Below are positions 9,352-20,700 of a stretch of DNA of 64,000 nt, one piece after another (the first letter of the stretch is position 1; each line of letters opens with the position of its first letter). The notes under the pieces are model-generated. The model searched no databases, was not told where the DNA came from, and worked only from the letters and a program-made list of their open reading frames with translations. Location: contig JACJYW010000013.1 in the NCBI GenBank assembly GCA_020635955.1, forward strand, positions 45,246 to 109,245. Direction: 5' to 3'. A program made the position numbers and the translations under genes. The stretch is from Crocinitomicaceae bacterium (GTDB lineage Bacteria; Bacteroidota; Bacteroidia; Flavobacteriales_D; Crocinitomicaceae).

Positions 9352-11040
9352 ATGCTGAGACGAACTACCTTTGAAAAGAAAGTAATAGGACTATTAATGA
9401 TAGTCTTACTTTTCGTTGCGGGTAGTGCAATTTTGGTTTATCTTAATTTACGATCCATCATCAACGAGATCACAGAAGAGGCTCGCCCTGATGAGACGCT
9501 CATCATCATGAAAGAAATGATGTATGATATTTCGGATGCCGAGAATAGTGTTAAATCATATAGTTTGACAAAGAATGTCTCTTACCTTGAACAATTCAAT
9601 ACAAAGACAGCTGATGTAGATAACAAGATCCAGCAACTGAGAAAGCTTACTTCAGATAATGAAAAGCATTCAGATTATGTTGATTCTCTGGACTTTTATA
9701 CAAAGAACAAGTTTGTCATTCTGGAGGATCTTTTAATACTACAGGATCAGTTTACGGTAGATAAGGTTCTTGATCAGGTTATTGCAAATATTGAACAAGC
9801 TGAAGGCTCATCAGTTAATGAGGAGGTTAAAGTAACCGAAGCAGAAGAAAAGCAAGGTTTTTTCCAGCGTTTGAAAGATAAGAGAGATAAGAAAAAGGAT
9901 GATGAAGAAGGATCTGGAGAAACAACTGAAGACAATGGACAAAGTTTCGTTCAGTTGGGTGAGGAGGTAACCCAGCTTAAGGCACAAGAAAACAAAAAAC
10001 AAAAGAAACTTCGTGAGAAAGAATATTTGTTGATCCAGGAGGATAAGCAGATCATGGATAGAATTAAAGCCATTTTCGTTCTGATGGAAACAGAAGAGAA
10101 TGCGAGTATGCAAAATCAGCTGGATAATGCTGATCGTTCGAGTCAACAAACAAAATACCTGGTGGCGGCTTTTTGTCTATTGGTTTGTATCCTTCTCGCC
10201 TTTGCGGCATATACGATATTTAAGTATGTGCAAAGGAATAATGCCTATAAAAAGGCACTTAAGGCTGCTAAGGATGAAACTGAATTAAAGAACAAAGAGA
10301 TCACGGACAGTATTCAATATGCTAAACGAATTCAGAATGCCATATTACCGGATAATCGAAAAGTGGAGAAATGCATTCCTAATTCCTTTATCCTTTATAA
10401 ACCAAAGGATATTGTTGCGGGTGATTTTTATTGGATGATGGAGCATAATGATCAAATCCTCTTTGCAGTAGCTGATTGTACTGGTCATGGGGTTCCGGGT
10501 GCTATGGTATCCGTTGTTTGTCACAATTCATTGAATAGATCAGTAAGAGAATTTGGACAAACAGAACCTGCGAGGATCCTTGAGAAGACGAGAGAATTAG
10601 TGATCGAAACCCTCGAAGAAGGGGGGAGTACAGTTTACGACGGTATGGATATCGCTTTATGTAAATTTGATCCTAAAACTGGGATGCTTGAATATTCTGG
10701 GGCTTACAATTCGCTTTACCTTGTGAAGAACAATAATTTACAAGAAATTAGAGCGGATAAACAACCTGTTGGCCGTTACGAAAAACCCGGACCATTTACC
10801 AACCATAAAATAGGAATTGATAAGGGAGACCGTATTTTCCTATATACAGATGGTTATGCCGATCAATTTGGTGGACCTGAAAGAAAGAAATTCAAAACCA
10901 GAACATTCAAAGAACTCCTTGTTTCTTCATCCGTTAATTCACTTAAGATGCAAAAAGATGTCCTGAATCAAACTTTTGAATCATGGAGGGGTGATGTTGA
11001 ACAAATAGATGACGTTTGCGTGATTGGTGTAGAATTTTAA
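9352..11040 (+). CDS. Membrane-bound PP2C/SpoIIE-type serine phosphatase with extracytoplasmic sensor
   Basis: 562 residues. TM1 at about 9-33, a mostly helical periplasmic region at 35-265 resembling CHASE3-type sensors but interrupted by a highly charged K/E/D stretch (about 160-215), and TM2 at about 268-290. A short coiled coil follows, then the SpoIIE phosphatase domain at about 320-562 (SIQYAKRIQNAILP, KDIVAGDFYW, DCTGHGVPGAMVS, DGMDIALC, YTDGYADQFGG). The aspartates in GDFYW and DCTGHG are the expected metal ligands. It should dephosphorylate an anti-sigma antagonist or similar phosphoserine protein. No kinase/STAS partner-switch operon is adjacent. A second such phosphatase is at 51019. 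Confidence 0.88.
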   Translation: MLRRTTFEKKVIGLLMIVLLFVAGSAILVYLNLRSIINEITEEARPDETLIIMKEMMYDISDAENSVKSYSLTKNVSYLEQFNTKTADVDNKIQQLRKLTSDNEKHSDYVDSLDFYTKNKFVILEDLLILQDQFTVDKVLDQVIANIEQAEGSSVNEEVKVTEAEEKQGFFQRLKDKRDKKKDDEEGSGETTEDNGQSFVQLGEEVTQLKAQENKKQKKLREKEYLLIQEDKQIMDRIKAIFVLMETEENASMQNQLDNADRSSQQTKYLVAAFCLLVCILLAFAAYTIFKYVQRNNAYKKALKAAKDETELKNKEITDSIQYAKRIQNAILPDNRKVEKCIPNSFILYKPKDIVAGDFYWMMEHNDQILFAVADCTGHGVPGAMVSVVCHNSLNRSVREFGQTEPARILEKTRELVIETLEEGGSTVYDGMDIALCKFDPKTGMLEYSGAYNSLYLVKNNNLQEIRADKQPVGRYEKPGPFTNHKIGIDKGDRIFLYTDGYADQFGGPERKKFKTRTFKELLVSSSVNSLKMQKDVLNQTFESWRGDVEQIDDVCVIGVEF

Positions 11041-11114
11041 TACGCCAATCTGGCAATAAGTCAGTTTATCCTGAGCGTAGACGAAGGATTTGCGTGATTG
11101 GTGTCGAGTTTTAA
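11015..11114. repeat. Direct repeat of the phosphatase gene's 3' end
   Basis: The last 26 bases of the phosphatase gene (11015-11040, from TTTGCGTGATTGGTGT to the stop) recur at 11089-11114 with only two mismatches. Between the copies are 48 bases containing a REP-like word (CCTGAGCGTAGACGAAGGA at 11070-11088). The second copy ends just before the stop of the converging TIGR01777 gene. A duplication linked to repeat insertion is one explanation. Confidence 0.75.
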
Positions 11115-11115
11115 A

Positions 11116-12012
11116 CTACAAAGCGTCTTCTATATTTGGGTCTTCAAATTCAAAACCCTTTTCAAGCAATCTTTCCGGAATAACATTTCTGCTTTTAAGG
11201 ATCAATTCAGTTTCTGTTCCGATAATTCGTGAACCTATTTCTAACATCCATTTAGCTTGAGGAATCCCAAAAGGAACTCCCATTTTTTTGCGTAAAGCCT
11301 TCATGAGGTATGCATTCTTCACAGGGTTAGGGGAGGCTAGATTTATGGGTCCTACCACTTCTTCATGGTTGATGATAAACTCCAACGCCCTGTTAAAATC
11401 CTTCAATGAGATCCAGCTGAAATACTGCTCACCCGAACCTTGTCTGCCGCCCATTCCCAGTCTGGTGATCTTTCTGAGCATTGGTAAAGCCCCTCCAGAT
11501 CGACCCAAAACCAGGGATATTCTTAAAGCTACCGTTCTGGTATGGTTGAGTGTACATTTGAAGAACTCTTCTTCCCACCTGCGACAAACGTTCATAGAGA
11601 AATCATCTCCCAGGATCCCATCATCCTCTGTCATTGGACGTGTTTCAGCATGAACGTAAAAGGTAGCGCTACTGGCATTCATCCATAATTTAGGAGGATT
11701 ATCAGCCTGTTGAATAGCCTTGCACAGAATAGCAGTTGAATCTACTCTTGAACTCATGATCAATTTCTTATTCTCCTCTGTATATCTGCAATTGACGCTT
11801 TTACCTGTCAGGTTGATCAACACATCAGCCCATTCGATCTCAGTGATCCAATCTCCAAGATTTTTAGCATCCCATTGAATTTCATTCTTTCGTTTGGGTG
11901 ATCGTGTAAGTATGCGTACTTCGTTTCCTTTTGAACTGAAGTAGTTTTCTAATTCGCTTCCTAGAAACCCTGTTCCACCGGCGATTAATATATGCCTAGA
12001 ATTTGTATCCAT
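11116..12012 (-). CDS. TIGR01777 family NAD(P)-dependent epimerase/oxidoreductase
   Basis: 298 residues of the extended short-chain dehydrogenase fold. The N-terminal nucleotide-binding motif is GGTGFLGSEL, followed by the characteristic VLINLTGKSVNCRYTEENK, a SSATFY region, and the C-terminal DUF1731-like part (FGIPQAKWMLEIGSRIIG). The substrate is unknown; the family includes YfcH. It overlaps the SRPBCC gene upstream by 28 bases and is the last gene of the GbsR-headed operon. This association of TIGR01777, SRPBCC and a GbsR/MarR regulator is common in Bacteroidota. Confidence 0.9.
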   Translation of the reverse strand: MDTNSRHILIAGGTGFLGSELENYFSSKGNEVRILTRSPKRKNEIQWDAKNLGDWITEIEWADVLINLTGKSVNCRYTEENKKLIMSSRVDSTAILCKAIQQADNPPKLWMNASSATFYVHAETRPMTEDDGILGDDFSMNVCRRWEEEFFKCTLNHTRTVALRISLVLGRSGGALPMLRKITRLGMGGRQGSGEQYFSWISLKDFNRALEFIINHEEVVGPINLASPNPVKNAYLMKALRKKMGVPFGIPQAKWMLEIGSRIIGTETELILKSRNVIPERLLEKGFEFEDPNIEDAL

Positions 12013-12473
12013 TTCTCTTCGTTTTCTGCGTAATCCTTAATGTATGCATTTCGTGTAGTGAGCAATTTTTTTAGATATTTCTTAACATAAGCCTGATCAA
12101 TCAAACATCCTACAAAACACAAAGGCATTTTATAATTAAACACATCAGTCATGATAGTGTTCTGATTTTCTTCATCTCTTTCAAAATAATGGGTGTGATG
12201 CAGACCATGAAAAGGACCTTTGATCATTGAATCTTCAAAGACCATAGGCTTTTGCATGTAGGTAATAGCTGAGGTTAGTTTTTGATATATTCCTAGATGT
12301 TTTGCCTTCCAGGTAACATATTCGTTTTCATTGATCAATCCTCTCTTTCTTCCGGATACTACTTTTTCACGGCTGTTTCTAAAGGTGATCAAATGCAGAT
12401 CAATACTTCGTGCCAGATCGAATACCCTTTCGATCGGAGCATCAATTTTCGTTTTTAAGATTATACGTGGCAT
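11985..12473 (-). CDS. SRPBCC family protein
   Basis: About 162 residues starting MPRIILKTKIDAPIERVFDLARSIDLH, the typical first strand and helix of the START/Bet v1-like (SRPBCC) ligand-binding fold. GPFHGLHHTHYFE and MTDVFNYKMP follow. The reading frame is open upstream to 12551, but that extension overlaps the membrane-protein gene and the ATG at 12473 matches the family start. It overlaps the TIGR01777 gene by 28 bases, suggesting coupled translation. Ligand and function are unknown. Confidence 0.85.
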   Translation of the reverse strand: MPRIILKTKIDAPIERVFDLARSIDLHLITFRNSREKVVSGRKRGLINENEYVTWKAKHLGIYQKLTSAITYMQKPMVFEDSMIKGPFHGLHHTHYFERDEENQNTIMTDVFNYKMPLCFVGCLIDQAYVKKYLKKLLTTRNAYIKDYAENEEKWIQILGIY

Positions 12474-12483
12474 AACGTTGAAT

Positions 12484-12963
12484 TTAGTGTTCGTAAGTTT
12501 CGTTGAGATCAACATCATCAAGGATGTTAGAATCTGTGATTGATATATCATTAGTGTACATTCTTCCCTTTGTGATTAACCAGATCCACCTTAGTATTTG
12601 AGGAACACTGATTGAAATAAAGAGACCAATTAGTAATATTCGTTCATAAGAGAAAAACTCCATGAAATATCCGATAATAAAAAAGGCAGCTATTCCTTCT
12701 GTTATAAAGGTGAGCAAAACGGTTTTAGATGTTGCGTTTGGATTGATGATGATAGCTTCCAGGATTAGAGTCAGTATGACCGTGGGTATATAAAATATAG
12801 CGCCAAAGATCAACCCAAGAAATAAAGCAGCAAGTATTCCATATCCAAAATTACCTTCTGTAAAAAACAAGAACAGTATAAACAAAGGTGATGCTAGAGG
12901 TATGAAAAAATTACTCGTCATGACCTTCGTTCTATTTATTGTATTGCTATTTTTTTTATTCAT
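12484..12963 (-). CDS. Integral membrane protein, unknown
   Basis: 159 residues with about four hydrophobic segments (residues about 18-35, 39-68, 84-104 and 109-132) and a charged, aspartate-rich C-terminal tail (SITDSNILDDVDLNETYEH). I do not recognise a family. It lies between the GbsR regulator (45 bases upstream) and the SRPBCC gene (10 bases downstream), so it is probably in the same operon. A second in-frame ATG at 12921 (MTSNFF) is an alternative start that trims a polar leader. Confidence 0.7.
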   Translation of the reverse strand: MNKKNSNTINRTKVMTSNFFIPLASPLFILFLFFTEGNFGYGILAALFLGLIFGAIFYIPTVILTLILEAIIINPNATSKTVLLTFITEGIAAFFIIGYFMEFFSYERILLIGLFISISVPQILRWIWLITKGRMYTNDISITDSNILDDVDLNETYEH

Positions 12964-13008
12964 AATTAAAGTTTTAGAAAAAATTGAAACTTTAGTGTAA
13001 AAAATATA

Positions 13009-13515
13009 TTACTTCAGTACTTTGATCATCTTTTTAAAGAACATATTGTCTTTTAATCTCAACCAAATTTCAGATAGCTGATCCAATTGTTTAATGAAAT
13101 CTTCTAATTCATTGATCATTTTATTGAAGTGTTCTACCTCTTCTTTTTTGCCCTGAATTTTTTGTTGTTTGAGATCTGCCAGTAATTCCAATACAGGCTT
13201 AAGTTCTCGTTTTTTACGCTCCTGCACTATGTTTTGAGCAACATCCATTATATCCGTATTAGCACTGAAGAATTCTTTGCGCTCACCCAGTTTATTTTGC
13301 TTAGAGACAAGGTTCCAGTTGATCAGCTCACGCATGTTCAAATTCACATTCCCCCGCGAGATCTGGATGGTTTCCATTACGTCTTCCGTACTTAACGGTT
13401 CGTTGCTTGAAAGCAGAAGGGCATGGATTTGCGCCATAGAACGCGGAATACCCCAGGCACTACCTATGGCACCCCAGGTTTGAATGAATTCCATTTTTGC
13501 TTCTTCTAACTTCAT
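13009..13515 (-). CDS. GbsR/MarR family transcriptional regulator
   Basis: 168 residues. The winged helix-turn-helix covers about 20-95 (WGIPRSMAQIHALLL, LSTEDVMETIQISRGNVNLNMRELINWNLV, KLGERKEFF), and a coiled-coil dimerisation tail covers about 100-165. It heads the leftward operon with a membrane protein, SRPBCC and TIGR01777. Directly upstream, a perfect 8-bp inverted repeat overlaps a consensus promoter, so it probably represses its own operon. The ligand is not known; GbsR of Bacillus senses choline, but no osmolyte genes are adjacent. Confidence 0.88.
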   Translation of the reverse strand: MKLEEAKMEFIQTWGAIGSAWGIPRSMAQIHALLLSSNEPLSTEDVMETIQISRGNVNLNMRELINWNLVSKQNKLGERKEFFSANTDIMDVAQNIVQERKKRELKPVLELLADLKQQKIQGKKEEVEHFNKMINELEDFIKQLDQLSEIWLRLKDNMFFKKMIKVLK

Positions 13516-13519
13516 GAAC

Positions 13520-13563
13520 CAAAGATATAAATTATTTTAAAACTTTCAAAAATAATTGAAAGT
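13520..13563 (-). promoter_or_regulatory. Promoter and likely GbsR operator
   Basis: On the minus strand a -33 box TTTG (13547-13550) is followed by a 19-base spacer and a perfect -7 box TATCTTTG (13520-13527), four bases before the ATG. The inverted repeat ACTTTCAA-N6-TTGAAAGT (13542-13563) covers the -33 box, as expected for an autorepressor site. The repeat and boxes are seen directly; the link to GbsR is inference. Confidence 0.7.
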
Positions 13564-13635
13564 ATATTTTATAACATTATGTTAATCGTTTTAAACATTA
13601 AGAATCGTATATTCGGGTATCTCAAAAATTAAGAA

Positions 13636-14637
13636 ATGAAAAAATTATTTACCCTTTTAGCTGTGGCATTTGCTATTACTTCAAATGCGCAAACTCTTGT
13701 TTACAGTACCGGTCAAACTTATGGTGATGACTGGACAGGTTGGACTACACCTGTTACTTCAAACGTCTCTACACAAATGTTCAGTGCGAATACCTGGACC
13801 TTTGGTGTTTCCAGTTCTTATTCGATTGAAACTACTCGAGCTTTCAGTATTAACTCAAGTGATATAGATATTTATTGGGCGGCTTCTACTCAAAATGCCG
13901 TGATTGAAATTTTGCATAGTACAAATGGAACAACATGGACATCTGTTCAAACATTGAGCTATGGTGCCGGTTTTCAGCAACAAACAATGGTGGTTCCTAC
14001 TTACAATCCTCAGCAAGAGAACTTCTATTTGAAATTGAAAATGACAGGAACAGCTGGTTCACCACCTTCAGCAATATTCAACAATATGTATATCAATGCT
14101 GACCTTGGTTTACCTTTCAGTTCAAATACGGTTTCTATTGCTCCTACTGCAACTCAGAATATCCAACCTGGTGCTAACGGAACCACTTTAACAGCTACTG
14201 AATCGTCAACAGCAGATTCCAGAGAATGGAAATGGACCACCACTTCAGGGTCAGGTTATCAATCGTTCACTACTGCGCAAACAGGTACAACTTATACTCC
14301 GAATTTTGCATCTGCAGGCACATATTATGTGATTTGCGAAAGTACATGGAGTGGAACACCTGAAGAATCGAATGAAGTTCAAATCGTAGTCTCTGCTTCA
14401 GCAAATATTGGTGAGTTATCTATTGGAAAAGAAGTAATTGTTCTGGATCATACCTTATTTGTTTGGTTGCAGGATGCTAATTATACGGTTGATATTTATG
14501 ATATCAATGGAAGAATCGTGGTATCGCAACCTAATTTAAAAAACTGCGACATGTCTGCTTTGAATAGCGGCATCTATTTCGTGAAGCTTTATAATGCTGA
14601 TGGTGCAGTACAATCTGTTAAGATTGTCAATCCTTAA
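13636..14637 (+). CDS. Secreted T9SS type A sorting-domain protein
   Basis: 333 residues: signal peptide MKKLFTLLAVAFAITSNAQ, a beta-sandwich region at about 20-165 with aromatic and threonine-rich strands, an Ig-like domain at about 170-250 (SSTADSREWKWTTTSGSG, AGTYYVICEST), and a T9SS type A sorting domain at about 255-333 (IDINGRIVVSQ, LNSGIYFVKLYNADG). The protein should be exported and surface-attached. No enzymatic motif is visible. It is monocistronic, ending at a terminator at 14658. Confidence 0.85.
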   Translation: MKKLFTLLAVAFAITSNAQTLVYSTGQTYGDDWTGWTTPVTSNVSTQMFSANTWTFGVSSSYSIETTRAFSINSSDIDIYWAASTQNAVIEILHSTNGTTWTSVQTLSYGAGFQQQTMVVPTYNPQQENFYLKLKMTGTAGSPPSAIFNNMYINADLGLPFSSNTVSIAPTATQNIQPGANGTTLTATESSTADSREWKWTTTSGSGYQSFTTAQTGTTYTPNFASAGTYYVICESTWSGTPEESNEVQIVVSASANIGELSIGKEVIVLDHTLFVWLQDANYTVDIYDINGRIVVSQPNLKNCDMSALNSGIYFVKLYNADGAVQSVKIVNP

Positions 14638-14657
14638 TAATCAAGAAATAAACAAAG

Positions 14658-14694
14658 AGCCCTTTTTCGATCTTTCGGAGAAGGGCTTTTTTTT
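14658..14694 (+). terminator. Intrinsic terminator
   Basis: AGCCCTT (14658-14664) pairs with AAGGGCT (14681-14687), followed by eight Ts. It ends the T9SS gene at 13636 and separates it from the converging adhesin gene. Confidence 0.85.
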
Positions 14695-14741
14695 ATAAGA
14701 AAGAGAGTCAGATATTCATCCGGTTCTAATCAAAAATCGAA

Positions 14742-17700
14742 CTAGTTCTTCACTATCTTTTGAAGGCAATAAGGTGTTCTGACAAAATAAATACCATCTG
14801 CATAATTGTTCAGATCTATTGTAGCCACACCATTGGATAAAACTATATCTACCTCTATTATTTGACCTGCTACATTAGTAATCACAACTTGACCAAGTTC
14901 CTTTTCATCTCCTTCTATATAGATAAAATCATTTGTAGGGTTAGGGTAGATAACCAGATTACCCAAATTGTTGAAAGGAACATCAACTTTAGCTACTGAA
15001 CTGAATTCATAATTCCCATCAAAGTCTACTTGCTTCAATCTGTAATAGTTTACACCTGCATGTGGTTTAGAATCAATCACCTTATAATTCAAAGTAATAC
15101 TTGAAGTTCCAGCCCCATCAACTGTTTCAAGATATTCCCACTGTTGACCATCAAAGCTTCTCTCAATTTCAAAGTAATCATTATTACTTTCTGAAACTGT
15201 TGTCCAAAACAGATCAACCTGCTCATTGTTAAGTTTAGCTTCAAAAGACAATAATTCTATTGGTAGAGGATTATTATTGGTATAAGAAGCCAGGGTAAAA
15301 GGGCTGAAGTTAGTCACAGCTGCGGCTGACACTATTGTTCCGGAGAGCACATTTCCAGTAGTGCCACCATTTCCTTCATCTCTCCACACGGCACCATCCC
15401 ATCTGGCAACAGCCAATTCAGGCAGATCAGTAATTTCACAACTGGTAGGAAAATCCCAGCTTAAGGTAACAAAAACATTATTGGTTGAACTTATCCTATC
15501 CAATATCCAGTATTCACAACTGCTGATGTGATCAAGGGTGAGGTCTAATGACAGATGGTTATAAGTTGGATGAGGGTCTACTTTAAAATACTCCGCTCTG
15601 AAACGGGCTGAACCACTGGTCGGAGCGGATATAGATATAGGTCTGTATACGGCACTATCACCGGTTGGAAAAACAAAGGCATCATTACCAATCTTTTCGA
15701 TTGGTCCATCAATGTGTGAAGCATTTGAAACTGAACTTACCACCGTATTGTCATTCATGTACATAAGGTTAGTAGCAGAAGTATTGACCACTCCATTATC
15801 TAGATCTAGTTCCACCGTTATAATAACAGGCATGTTACAATTCACTTCACCAGCTGCTTTATTCACTTGAAAATCCCTGAATTGAGGATCAGGAGATGTG
15901 CCAAGATCATTCATTTCCTGATCAGCAATGGCACCATCAAAAAGTACTCTACCATTTCCTCCCTGACCAAAATAGAGACTGGCATTCGCATCAATGTTTA
16001 TATCACCTGCATATGTATCGGTGTTATTATATGAAGGTTGAAGAATACCGGACCCAGATTTGACAAAAGTGGCGTCTGTGTTGAAATCATCTGGAAAACC
16101 GTTGGAACCAGAAAATCTCATTCGACCTGTTCCTGAATTAGTTATAATCGTTGTACCATTAAATGTATTTCCTCCAACACTATCGTCATTCCCTGAGCCA
16201 TTTTTTGTCAAAGTTGCCATACCGTCATATAAAGTTTCTCTTGTTAGAAATTGAGGTGAAGTGCAGGTGATGTCCCCACTCCAGCTGCTGGATCTATGAC
16301 TTATCAATGCTGTTCCGGTACAAACAATATTTTGAGCAGTACCTCCTAATTGAGTGAAGTTTCTGAAATAAAGATCTCCAGCTACGAAACCACCGCCACC
16401 AACACTAACTGTATTCCCCGCAGTTAAGGTTCCTGCTCCGCTATTTTCACCAAACCTTACTCCATCACAAGCGGCATTTTCACTAGTGACAGTAATGTTC
16501 CCATTATAAGTGTTTAAACTATTTCCGCTATAGTTCAGGTAAACATGAGAATTATTGGATTGAGCATTATTTGAAATATCCAACGTTCCATTGAACGTTA
16601 TATCCCCCTGATTTCCTAAATAAGCTCTTGTATTTGTAATGTTGTTTGCCTGGAGATAGGAGGTGTTGCCGTTAACAGTTACAGAACTGTTTGTTCCATT
16701 TGCCATGTAAAAGTAGGAATCTGTTCCCAAGCCTAAATTTGATCCGGTAAGATTACCATTCAATTCTATACTTCCGTCATTAGCAAAATAAATGTAATGC
16801 GTATTACCAGCTCCATTATTTGTAAGCAACACATTGTCATTAATAAGAACAAATGAATTACTTCCGTTGGCAAATCTTAGTTGGCCATTAGCACCACCTA
16901 TAGGTGCATTCGTTCCAGTAATGGTTCCATCAAAAGTGATGTCCCCATTGTATCCCACATAAATTTCGCCGTTGGAATCAGAGGTGTTGATAAAGGTTGC
17001 ATTTCCAGTTACTGAAAGATCAGAAGATGTTTGAGTTGCCAGATAATCATCATTAGCTGATCCTGAATGGGTCCAATCAAGTGTTCCAGCAATTGAATGA
17101 CCGATACCATCATAGGCAATGTACATATTACCTGCTCCAGAGTTCACTACAATTAGATCAGACTGCCAAACATCTGCTGTTCCATTTCCCATTAGGAACT
17201 GATCAGCACCTGTATGCCTCAATTCGCTATTCCCAACAAACAAATTACCTCCAATTGATTGATCATTTCCAATGGAGGTTTTTTCTAAATAGGAAGTTCC
17301 ATTATAGGTTGTTCCTCTGGTCAACATTTGTGGTGCAATAAATATTACATCACCACCCCAATTGGAATCGTAGTTATAAATTCTGGCTGTTCCAGTGCAA
17401 TTTAATGACTGAGCAGTTGGTCCAATCTGTGTAAAATTTCTGAATCTAAGATCTCCTGAAATGAATCCTCCTACCCCAAGTGAGACCGTTTTTGTTGCTG
17501 CCAGTGTTCCATTTCCTCCTGACTGGCCAAATCTTATTCCGTCACTTGAAGGATCAGTGCATGATAATACAAGGTTTTCATTGTAGGTGTTGGAGCTATT
17601 AGGATTATCATTACAGAATATGTCAGATAAGTTTGATCCACAGGCATTAATTATCGTGGTCACGCCATTAAAAGTAATATCACCATTATTCCCCAAATAA

Positions 17701-20700
17701 GCCTGCGCATCATTAGAAGCACTAGAATTTTGCGCGAAATTAAAGGTACCATCAATTGTTACCAATGAAGTGCTGGCATTAGCTATGATCACTCTTGATG
17801 TCGTTCCTGATCCGTTATTGGTAATGGAAACATTGTTGTCAAAATCAATTGATCCGTTATCCCCTAGAAGCAAAGTGTTAGTTGTTTGTGCTGAGTTATT
17901 GGTTATGACCGTAGGACCAGTCACTGTTAACGTAGATGCCGCATTGTTACAGATTTCTACTCTTCCGGCCATATTGCTCATGGCAATGGTAAAATTACCC
18001 CCTATTGTATTTCCGGCTGAGTTATTGGCGAGAATAATGTCATCAGTCCCTGAATTTATTATGTCCAGATCAGCTTGAAAATCATCAGGAGAACCATCCC
18101 CCATAGTGAAGTTATTATCACCGGTATTGATCAATACAGCATTTCCAACGAACGTATTACCGCCAACTGAATTGTCGTCTGCAATCCCCCCTGATTTTTC
18201 CAGTGAAGCAGTGCCGTTATAGGTGGTTCCTCGAGTCAACATTCTTGGAGCTGTAAAATCAATATCACCACCCCAGTTTGAATCATAATTATAGATCCTA
18301 GAATCACCGGTGGTCAACAATGTTTGAGGAGTGGGCCCTAACTGCGTGAAATTTTGAAAACGAAGATCACCTGTAATAAATCCTCCAACACCAATTGTAA
18401 CCGTTCTTGTTGCAGCAAGCGTTCCTGAACCACCCCCTTGTCCAAAACGGATACCATCACCAGTGGCAATAGTTTCAGACAGTACTATATTGTGATTATA
18501 TGAATTTGCACTTCCAGTATTGTGATTGCAGAAAATGTCAGAATTTGCAGCAGCACTTGCGTTGATAATCGTTAAAACATCATTGAAAGTCATGCTGCCT
18601 GAGTTTCCCAAATAGCTTTCAGTGTTACCCGTTGCGGTTGTTGATTGATTAAAATCAAATGTTCCATCCACTGTAACTACAGATGAAGCCCCATTGGCAA
18701 AATAAACGAATGAATTTGTTCCTGAACTGGTGGTGGTCACATTCACTGATCCGTCAAAATCTATACTTCCTGAATTTCCAAAAACTAATGTACTGGTTGC
18801 TGCATTTGAAGAATTTGTGATCGTCGTGTTTCCAGAAACAGTTAGCGTTGAACCATTTCCATTGCAGAATTCAACTCGTTGTCCACTGACACTCATGTCC
18901 ACAGAAAGGTTTCCGGCAATCGTATTACCTGTTGAGTTATAAGCAATATACACGTTGTCGGAACCATTACAAATTACATCCAGATCGGCCTGAAAAATGT
19001 CAGGAGAAGTATTACCCATTAGGAAGTAATTAGATCCTGAATTACGAATAAAAGCATTACCAACAAAGGTGTTACCACCAACGGAACCATCATCAGCAAC
19101 ACCTCCTGTTTTTTCAAGGTCCCCAATTCCATTGTATATGGTTCCTCTTGTTATCATCCTTGGTGCGTCAAAATCTACATCACCTCCCCAATTTGAATCA
19201 TAATTATAAATTCGTGCAGTACCTGAGCAAGAAAGTGACTGAGCTGTTGATCCAAGCTGGGTAAAATTTCTGAAGAGAAGGTCTCCTGCAATAAATCCGC
19301 CCCCACCAATTGTAACGGTTAAACCTGCTGATAGGATACCTGATCCACCTCCATTTCCAAATTCAATACCATCATTATTAGCATCATCTACTACCAGTAC
19401 GATATTACCATTGTACGTATTAGAGCTATTTGCATTATTGTTTAAAAAGACGCTTGAATTAGGAGCGGCAGAAGAGTTAGTGATACTAAGGGAATTTAAT
19501 GAACAATCACCGTCGTTGCCTAAAAATACTCTTGAGGTAATTGCACTTGTTCCTGCATTTAAAACAGTTGTAGCTCCGGCAACAGAAACTTGCGAATCTG
19601 TTCCTGTAGCGACAAAAATGTCAGATCGGTCACCAGGAGAATTGTTTGTGATGTTTAGGTTTCCAGAAATAGTTACATCACCATTATTTCCAATGTAATC
19701 GTTATGATCAGGATCTGAACTACTGTCAGTAAAGGAGAGATTACCATTAACTGTCAACGAAGATGCAGCTGAAGAGGAGAGAATTATGGCGTTTGCATTT
19801 CCTGTATTTACAGCTGTGATATTTCCTGCCACAGCATTACCCGGGCTATCATGGGCAAGTCTGAAGTTAGAAGTACCAGAATTGGTAATATCCACATTGG
19901 CTCCGAAAGTATCTGCAGTACCATTTCCCATGGCAAATTCACCATCACCTGAGTTAACAAAAGTGACATCACCTATGAAATTATTTCCTCCTACAGAGTA
20001 ATCATTAGTAGCACCAGTTTTTTCAAGATAAGCCGTTCCACTGTACGTAGTTCCTCGGCTGGTAATTTCAGGAGTAGTAAAAGATACATTACCCCCCCAA
20101 TTAGAATCATAAAGCAGGATTTCTGACACTCCCGTGGTTGTGATATTTTGAGCCGTAGCACCAGTTTGAGTGAAATTTCTAAAGTACAGGAATCCGTCAA
20201 CAAATCCACCAACACCAACTGTAATGGTCTTAGTTGCGGCAAGGGTGCCAAATCCTCCATTGTCTCCAAAACGAATGCCATCACTTCCCACTGTGGTCAC
20301 CTGTACGGTAATGTTCTCATTGTAGAAATTGGTAGATGTTACATCCTGATTCAGGTAAATTTGCGAATTGGTGGCAATTGAAGTGTTGATCAAATCCAAT
20401 GTCCCATTAAATGTCATACTTCCGTTATTTCCAAGAAAGCAACGTTGAGTATTTGCTCCTGTACCACTGTTGGTAATAGTTGAAGCCCCATCTATTTGTA
20501 CGAAACTACCAACATTGTTTGCGACAAAGAGGTCACAGGCATCCGCCGTACAGGTATTGGTGTAATCAAAAGTACCGCCAATCTGGATCGTTCCGTTAAT
20601 AGCTAGATAATTATCATGATTAGCAGACCCTGTCGTTGAAAGCGAAACATTACCAGATACAGTTAAGTCACTGCCCGCTTGTCTCGCTACTCTAATTCCA

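Noticed and set aside
9811..10149. 112-residue frame antisense to the SpoIIE phosphatase
   Set aside because: It is a shadow of the K/E-rich insert of the real gene, giving a biased F/L/I composition.
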